Part shown: piece after piece, positions 1 through 4,487 of the stretch
Layout of the letters: each line of letters opens with the position of its first letter
Position numbering within the stretch: the stretch's first letter is position 1
Assembly (NCBI GenBank): GCA_002348345.1
Contig: DEAY01000243.1
Span: 1 to 9,774 of the forward strand
Source of the DNA: Verrucomicrobia bacterium UBA2970
GTDB taxonomy: Bacteria > Verrucomicrobiota > Verrucomicrobiia > Limisphaerales > AAA164-E04
Direction: 5' to 3'
Length of the DNA stretch: 9,774 bases
Translations under genes and position numbers: made by a program
The notes under the pieces: model-generated
Databases searched by the model: none
Told to the model about the DNA's origin: nothing
What the model saw: only the letters and a program-made list of their open reading frames with translations

Positions 1-440
1 GTCAGTTTCCCAACCGGTAGCAGGATCAATCGCCGGTCATCCTTTACGTGGGCTCGACGGATGATGAGGTCAACGGCGTCGGATCCATCAAAAGACGCCT
101 GCCCCACCTGACCCTTGATCTCGTCGAAGCTCCCGTTGGCGCCCAAATGCACCTTCACCCGGGGATGGAGTTGACACAACTTCACGACCCTGATGGCCTC
201 CTCCCGATGTTTGCTCACGTCCCCTCCGTTTCTAGTACGATTCACCGTGACTCCCTCGAGGTCAAAGCTTCCCCCATTGAAGAGGAGATAAGCCAGTGCG
301 TGTTGATCATCGAGTTCGTTATTGGCATCCGAATCAAAGAGAACCCTTACCTTTTCAGCAATCGATGTGGTGATCGTTGTTAAACAGATAAATCCAACCA
401 ACCCCACCCAAAGGGGGCGTGACCATGTCGTCTTTTTCAT
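1..440 (-). CDS. Exported nucleoside hydrolase (IunH/RihB-like), 3' end outside window
   Basis: This gene begins at the ATG at 440 and runs off the left edge, so only the first 146 codons are visible. Residues 1-29 look like a Sec signal peptide (MKK, a hydrophobic core, then a likely cut after TSIA). The mature part opens with VRVLFDSDANNELDDQHA, the Asp-rich metal site of nucleoside hydrolases (Asp36, Asp38, Asp44, Asp45); the usual form is DTDPGxDD. Near residues 121-146 the pattern DAVDLIIRRA followed by LILLPVGKL fits the conserved VGxLTN stretch of the family. These enzymes use bound calcium to hydrolyse the N-glycosidic bond of nucleosides, giving base and ribose. The signal peptide places this one outside the cytoplasm, unlike E. 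coli RihA/B/C. An AAAGGA Shine-Dalgarno lies 8 bases before the ATG. It lies 50 bases after the permease gene on the same strand with no visible terminator between, so it is probably the last visible gene of the transport operon. The exact nucleoside preference cannot be read from this fragment. Confidence 0.85.
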   Translation of the reverse strand, partial: MKKTTWSRPLWVGLVGFICLTTITTSIAEKVRVLFDSDANNELDDQHALAYLLFNGGSFDLEGVTVNRTRNGGDVSKHREEAIRVVKLCQLHPRVKVHLGANGSFDEIKGQVGQASFDGSDAVDLIIRRAHVKDDRRLILLPVGKL

Positions 441-448
441 AACGCTTG

Positions 449-454
449 TCCTTT
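449..454 (-). promoter_or_regulatory. Shine-Dalgarno of the nucleoside hydrolase gene
   Basis: The minus strand reads AAAGGA here, followed by 8 bases and then the ATG at 440. This supports the chosen start and shows that the hydrolase is translated independently of the permease gene that ends at 491. Confidence 0.6.
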
Positions 455-490
455 CATTTACTGATCGATTCGTCTTCCGTAAAAAGGTTT

Positions 491-1456
491 TCATCGCCGC
501 CCCATTCGATTCCGGTAATGGTCGAGGATCACCGCCACCACAATCACCGCTCCCGTGACCAATCGCTTGGTCGGCTCCTGAGCCCCCATCTGGGCGAGTC
601 CGTTTTCAAGCACGGCAATAATCAGCACGCCGAGGAGCGAACTCACCACCGACCCTCGCCCCCCCATCAGGCTCGTTCCTCCGATCACCACGGCCGCGAT
701 GGCCGTTAGTTCAAAGCCTCCGCCTGCGTTCGGGTCGGCGGCCCCCAGTCGCGAAACATTGCTGATCGCGGCTAAGCCGGCCATGCAACCGCTCAGCACG
801 AAGACCGCAATCTTGATCGGTCGAGGATTGATTCCTGACAAACGAACGGCTTCTTCATTGGTCCCGATGGCGACCATGTAGCGACCGAAAACCGTCCGAC
901 TTAAAACCAATTGGGCGACCATCACCATGAACAAAGCCACCCAGATCGGGGCGGACAACCCAAATAATGAAGCCCCGGCGATGTGCTCGATGGTTGATCC
1001 AATGTATGCGGTCCGCGATTGAGAAACCAGATAAGTTCCTCCCCGTGCCGCCTCAAGCATGCCCAAGGTGACGATGAAGGAGGGCAGAGACCAACGAACC
1101 GTCACCCATCCGTTGAGCGCCCCACAAACCGCCCCGGTCAAACCACATAGAAGAACCGCAGGCACCCAATGGAATCCCCATCGGGTCATGGACAATCCCA
1201 AGACGGCTCCGCAAAGACCAAGCACCGATCCCACGGAAAGATCGATTCCGGCAATCATCAACACATAGGTCATTCCGACGGCCAGGAAAACGGCATCGGG
1301 AATCTGATTTGCGATCGTTCGAAACGTCAACGCACTCCAAAAATTCTCTGTCACCAAGCCAAAGAAGACGATCAATCCCAGTAAGACGAAGATCAGTCCG
1401 AGGGAGACCCCCAACTGCCGCCGGAACCCCCGCAGGATGGAGGCCTCTCCACTCAT
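491..1456 (-). CDS. RbsC-type sugar ABC transporter permease
   Basis: The protein is 321 residues, the same length as E. coli RbsC, and is almost entirely hydrophobic with about 8 to 10 membrane segments. Family marks are GIDLSVGSVLGL at about 70-81, LPSFIVTLGM at about 124-133, and the conserved loop AAVVIGGTSLMGGRGSV at about 254-270, close to the coupling region that contacts the ATPase. The final segment TGAVIVVAVILD (301-312) is also typical. It would form the inner-membrane channel, probably as a dimer, for a pentose or related ligand delivered by the binding protein. The start overlaps the stop of the ATPase gene as ATGA and has a strong GGAGG ribosome site, so the two are translationally coupled. 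The family (BPD_transp_2) also moves other sugars, autoinducer-2 and nucleosides, so ribose is a reasonable but unproved substrate. Confidence 0.95.
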   Translation of the reverse strand: MSGEASILRGFRRQLGVSLGLIFVLLGLIVFFGLVTENFWSALTFRTIANQIPDAVFLAVGMTYVLMIAGIDLSVGSVLGLCGAVLGLSMTRWGFHWVPAVLLCGLTGAVCGALNGWVTVRWSLPSFIVTLGMLEAARGGTYLVSQSRTAYIGSTIEHIAGASLFGLSAPIWVALFMVMVAQLVLSRTVFGRYMVAIGTNEEAVRLSGINPRPIKIAVFVLSGCMAGLAAISNVSRLGAADPNAGGGFELTAIAAVVIGGTSLMGGRGSVVSSLLGVLIIAVLENGLAQMGAQEPTKRLVTGAVIVVAVILDHYRNRMGRR

Positions 1457-3006
1457 GGTTGAGCCTCCAAGGCAGCGCTCTTTTCAGCCGAAAGATGGCG
1501 GCTCAACGCTGCAGACAGAATCTGCTTGCGACCAAATTCATACCTTTCAAACGTCCTCACCAATTGGCCACGCGACATCACGGCAATGCGGTCACAGAGA
1601 TGCAAAAGTTCGGCAAGTTCAGAAGAAACGACTAGAATCGATTTCCCCTCCGCGGCCAACTTCTCCAAGAGTTGGTAGATTTCAAACTTGGCACCAATAT
1701 CAATTCCTCGGGTCGGTTCATCAAAGATGAGCACTTGACTCTCACCGCTCAACCATTTGGCAATGACGACCTTTTGCTGGTTGCCGCCACTCAGTTCCCG
1801 CACCGATTGGTCGAGGCTCGAACATTGAATCTCTAGAGACGCCCGCTGTCGCTCGCCCAGAGCCGCTTCGTCCTGCCCCCGAATCCACCCCCAGGCGTTG
1901 CTCAACGAAGGAAGCCGGGGCAAGCCGATATTTCGTTGAATCGACCATGGCATCAGCAAGCCTTCATGCTTCCGATCTTCTGTGACCATGGCAATTCCAG
2001 CCGCGATGGCATCATGGGGCGACCGGATCGCCAGAGGCTCGGGGTCATTTCCCATGAAGATCCGGCCCTCCGTAGGGCGATCGGCCCCAAAGACGGCCCT
2101 CATGGTTTCCGTCCGTCCCGCCCCCATTAGCCCGGCAAACCCGAGAATCTCACCGGCATGCAGGGTGAAACTGACGTTACGAACCCGATCCCCCACGGAA
2201 AGATGTTCAACCCGCAAGGCTGCCACGTTTTCGACCCTGACCGGACGCGGCGCTTGGGATTCCAAGGTTCGCCCCACCATAAGATGAATCAACTCTTGAA
2301 TCCCCAGATCGGTCGTGTCCCGTTCCGCCACACGATGTCCGTCCCGAAGAACGGTCACCCGGTCCGCAATGCGCAGAACCTCCTCCATTCGATGGGAGAT
2401 ATAGATGATTCCGACCCCCTGTCGTTTCAACCGGGCGATTTGACAAAACAGAGATTCCGCCTCCGTCTCCGTCAACGCGGCGGTGGGCTCATCAAGAATC
2501 AAGACGCTTGCCTTTGCGGCCAAGCCAGCGGCAATCTCAACCAACTGCCGGTGCCCCACACTCAACGAGGCGACCCGCAGAGACGGGTCAAGGGATTCCA
2601 ATCCGACCCAACTGAGGGCCTCTGTCGCGAGGGATCGGAGTCGCCCTTGGGAGATCCAGCCCCATCGGTGAGGCAGGCGGTCAAGCAGCACGCTCTCTCC
2701 GACCGAAAGCGTGTCGATCAGGTTCAGCTCTTGAAGCACGATCCTGATCCCTGCCGCTTCCCCCTCGCGCCGATGTTGGGGAGCAAACGCCGCACCGTTC
2801 AACGCCAACCTCCCCGTGTCCGGTTGGTGAATCCCCGCCAGGATTGCGGACAAGGTACTTTTCCCCGCCCCGTTCTCGCCTACCAATGCATGAACCTCAC
2901 CGGCCCGAAGCTGAAAATCAACCCCATCGAGGGCCTGTGTGGAGGGAGGGAAGGATTTGCCAATCCCTACCGCTTCGAGCAGCATGACCGGCTCCTCTGC
3001 GTTCAT
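1453..3006 (-). CDS. RbsA-type double-domain sugar ABC transporter ATPase
   Basis: The 517-residue protein has two fused nucleotide-binding domains, as in RbsA, MglA and XylG. Domain 1 has Walker A GENGAGKST (43-51), a Q-loop at Gln92, a slightly unusual signature LSVGHRQ (148-154), Walker B VLILDEPTAAL (168-178) and switch His205. Domain 2 has the degenerate Walker A GLMGAGRTE (292-300), in which the normal Lys is Arg; this is standard for the second RbsA domain and suggests that it does not hydrolyse ATP. Its signature LSGGNQQK (405-412) and Walker B VLIFDEPTRGID (425-436) are intact. It would power import through the adjacent permease. The ATG at 3006 overlaps the stop of the binding-protein gene as ATGA. 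A second ATG at 2985 (Met8) has a much better ribosome site (GAGGAG, 6 bases) and matches where RbsA proteins normally begin, so the true start could be 2985. Confidence 0.96.
   Translation of the reverse strand: MNAEEPVMLLEAVGIGKSFPPSTQALDGVDFQLRAGEVHALVGENGAGKSTLSAILAGIHQPDTGRLALNGAAFAPQHRREGEAAGIRIVLQELNLIDTLSVGESVLLDRLPHRWGWISQGRLRSLATEALSWVGLESLDPSLRVASLSVGHRQLVEIAAGLAAKASVLILDEPTAALTETEAESLFCQIARLKRQGVGIIYISHRMEEVLRIADRVTVLRDGHRVAERDTTDLGIQELIHLMVGRTLESQAPRPVRVENVAALRVEHLSVGDRVRNVSFTLHAGEILGFAGLMGAGRTETMRAVFGADRPTEGRIFMGNDPEPLAIRSPHDAIAAGIAMVTEDRKHEGLLMPWSIQRNIGLPRLPSLSNAWGWIRGQDEAALGERQRASLEIQCSSLDQSVRELSGGNQQKVVIAKWLSGESQVLIFDEPTRGIDIGAKFEIYQLLEKLAAEGKSILVVSSELAELLHLCDRIAVMSRGQLVRTFERYEFGRKQILSAALSRHLSAEKSAALEAQP
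1464..1468 (-). promoter_or_regulatory. Shine-Dalgarno of the permease gene
   Basis: GGAGG on the minus strand, 7 bases before the ATG at 1456 and lying inside the last codons of the ATPase gene. It is the clearest ribosome site in the window and fixes the permease start. Confidence 0.75.
2992..2997 (-). promoter_or_regulatory. Shine-Dalgarno favouring an internal ATPase start at 2985
   Basis: GAGGAG on the minus strand lies 6 bases before the ATG at 2985, while the upstream ATG at 3006 has no clear ribosome site and could rely on coupling to the previous stop. Protein length relative to RbsA fits 2985 slightly better. The choice changes only seven residues. Confidence 0.5.
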
Positions 3007-4010
3007 GGAAGCGTCTTTGGCGTCACCAGGTCGACGGGGGTCTCCCGATCCCCAGGAAGCTCATTGGTCTCAAGAATCTCCAACGCATACTCGATCCCGA
3101 AGGCAGCGAGTTGGTCGCCATGTTGGTCCACGCTACAGAGGACACGACCATCCCTCATAAGGGCCTGAACGGCAGAGATATTATCGAAGCCGATCACCTT
3201 GATTGTCTCCTCTTTCCCGGCGCTCTTCAATGCGGCGACGGCCCCCAAGGCCATACTATCGTTGCACGCCAGAATTGCTTTCAACGACGGATGCTCCGTC
3301 AGAAGCGCCGCGACCAGCCGGTTTGCCTGGTCGGTTTCCCAATGGGCGGATTGGGAGCTCACAATCGCCATTTCCGCTGCCTTCATTGCGTCCTCAAAGC
3401 CCAGCTTTCTCTGAATGCCGTTGATCGCTCCGGGAACCCCCTCGAGAATCGCCACCTGGTCTCCCTTTTCAAGTTGCTGCGCCAGATGCTCACCGGCGAG
3501 ACGAGCACCTTTTCGGTTGTTTGGCCCCACGAAAGGAATCTCGAGCCCCTTGTCCTGCAAGACCGCTTCATCGAAACGGTTATCGATGTTGACCACGACA
3601 ATCCCCGCCTCCATCGCCCGCTGACAAACCGATACCAGGGCTTTCGAATCGGCGGGGGCGATGACAATGGCATCGACTTGCTGGGCGATCATCTGCTCCA
3701 CCAATTGAGCCTGCCGCGTGACATCTTGCTCATCCTTGATCCCGTTGCTGATCAATTCATAGGTCCCACCGCTCCCCGCCTGGTGAGCGACCGCCCCCTC
3801 CTGCATCGTCTGAAAAAACTCGTTCGCGAGTGATTTCATGACCAGGGCGACACGGGGCTTGGATGATTCGTTCGCCGGACGGGTTCCATCGGTGCCATCC
3901 GAACAGCTCGTTCCAAGCAACAATGTCGAAATCAGCACAAAGATGCAGGCCTTATTCCGGGACTGAGCCCGTCGAAATGGACGAAAAAATACCAAAATCA
4001 TGGAATTCAT
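3003..4010 (-). CDS. RbsB-like sugar-binding lipoprotein of the ABC transporter
   Basis: The protein is 335 residues. A basic N-terminus (about 1-20) leads into a hydrophobic stretch CIFVLISTLLLGTSC, with a probable lipobox Cys36. The residues before the Cys (GTS) are not an ideal lipobox, so a lipid anchor is likely but not certain. The mature part follows the periplasmic binding protein type 1 fold (Peripla_BP_4): VALVMKSLANEFFQTMQEGA from about 54, AIVIAPADS (114-122), NIDNRF (141-146), ILACNDSMALGAVAAL (246-261) and KVIGFDN (271-277). Close relatives bind ribose, other pentoses, hexoses or nucleosides, and the contact residues do not settle the ligand. It is the first gene of the operon and overlaps the ATPase start by four bases. 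The ATG at 4010 has no obvious Shine-Dalgarno, and a second ATG three codons later (4001) is equally possible. Confidence 0.92.
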   Translation of the reverse strand: MNSMILVFFRPFRRAQSRNKACIFVLISTLLLGTSCSDGTDGTRPANESSKPRVALVMKSLANEFFQTMQEGAVAHQAGSGGTYELISNGIKDEQDVTRQAQLVEQMIAQQVDAIVIAPADSKALVSVCQRAMEAGIVVVNIDNRFDEAVLQDKGLEIPFVGPNNRKGARLAGEHLAQQLEKGDQVAILEGVPGAINGIQRKLGFEDAMKAAEMAIVSSQSAHWETDQANRLVAALLTEHPSLKAILACNDSMALGAVAALKSAGKEETIKVIGFDNISAVQALMRDGRVLCSVDQHGDQLAAFGIEYALEILETNELPGDRETPVDLVTPKTLP

Positions 4011-4028
4011 AACATGAGGGAATCGGGG

Positions 4029-4045
4029 CCGAACCTACGATTCGG
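4029..4045. promoter_or_regulatory. Inverted repeat, possible operator of the transport operon
   Basis: CCGAA and TTCGG arms of 5 bases flank a 7-base centre, and two further pairs match beyond one mismatch. The repeat overlaps the candidate -10 box and lies 18 bases upstream of the binding-protein start. This is where a repressor of a sugar operon would bind, but no regulator gene is visible and the site matches no motif that I can name. Confidence 0.25.
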
Positions 4046-4061
4046 TCCGCACTACCGTCAA
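4032..4061 (-). promoter_or_regulatory. Candidate sigma-70 promoter of the transport operon
   Basis: On the minus strand TTGACG (4061-4056) matches the -35 box in five of six positions. After an 18-base spacer comes TAGGTT (4037-4032), a poor -10 box matching three of six. Transcription would then start some 15 bases before the ATG at 4010. The position is sensible but the -10 box is weak, so this is only a candidate. Confidence 0.3.
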
Positions 4062-4146
4062 CGTCTATTTGGCTTCATCCGGCTTCGAAATCCATCGATT
4101 CACCCACTTATCAGAAAAAAATGCCTTCTTCCGTAAACACGATGCC

Positions 4147-4169
4147 AAAAAACACGTGCCACACAAGTG
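4147..4169 (-). terminator. Weak intrinsic terminator candidate downstream of the peptidase gene
   Basis: On the minus strand CACTTG, a five-base loop and CACGTG can form a stem of six pairs with one mismatch, followed at once by six T. It lies about 320 bases after the peptidase stop and before the transport-operon promoter. The stem is short and imperfect, so termination here is uncertain. Confidence 0.3.
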
Positions 4170-4255
4170 AGAGGGCGGTTTAGCCCCCTTCTTTCGCCCT
4201 AGCCGACCGGTATCATTATGGCGTAAGTAACGGATTGGAACACGCTTGTGGGTTT

Positions 4256-4334
4256 CGCGGCCCTCCCACTTCCCTTCCGCGCTCCCTCGACAGCCAATCC
4301 CGTCAATCTCCGCGACCCTCCCCTCAAGGGGAGG
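4256..4334. repeat. GC-rich palindromic/repeated intergenic block
   Basis: CGCGGCCCTCCC (4256-4267) recurs as CGCGACCCTCCC (4311-4322), with a looser copy CGCGCTCCCTCG from 4278. The last copy runs into a perfect palindrome, CCTCCCCT-CA-AGGGGAGG (4317-4334), with 8-base arms and a 2-base loop. There is no T-run after it on either strand, so it is not a normal terminator. It has the look of a small interspersed REP-like element, but only one locus is visible. Confidence 0.4.
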
Positions 4335-4459
4335 CTGCCTCCAAACCATCTTGCAACCAGGCTCGATCAAGACGCGTCCGGGCAGATGGGGGCCGGAGAG
4401 CGCGATCAACGTGATGATCCCACAGCTTAGAAAGTGGTTTGATGATGTGGTCCGACAAG

Positions 4460-4481
4460 CAATCCCGGACACAATCCCGGA
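4460..4481. repeat. Short tandem direct repeat after the peptidase stop
   Basis: CAATCCCGGA occurs at 4460-4469 and again at 4472-4481, separated by two bases, just downstream of the peptidase stop codon (4488-4490). It is a simple 12-base period present twice, with no evident function. Confidence 0.5.
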
Positions 4482-4487
4482 ATCCTT

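Larger units (their letters stand above)
4011..4487. other. Intergenic region between the transport operon and the peptidase gene
   Basis: No convincing gene is present in these 477 bases. The right half lies downstream of the peptidase gene and the left half upstream of the transport operon, both on the minus strand. The region holds a candidate promoter with an inverted repeat (4029-4061), a weak terminator-like hairpin (4147-4169), a GC-rich block with a perfect 8-base palindrome and repeated CGCGxCCCTCCC words (4256-4334), and a short direct repeat next to the peptidase stop (4460-4481). Open frames on both strands lack protein-like composition and ribosome sites. Confidence 0.7.

Noticed and set aside
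2158..3168. Plus-strand open frame of 336 codons opposite the ATPase and binding-protein genes
   Set aside because: It is antisense to two strongly supported genes and its product has no recognisable motif.
4317..4334. Perfect 18-base palindrome considered as an intrinsic terminator
   Set aside because: The hairpin is strong but no T-run follows on either strand and the 2-base loop is too tight; it fits a repeat element better.
4065..4472. Minus-strand open frame of 135 codons in the spacer between peptidase and transporter
   Set aside because: It starts with GTG without a ribosome site, passes through the palindromic block, and has an unordered composition. It would also cover the likely terminator and operon promoter.
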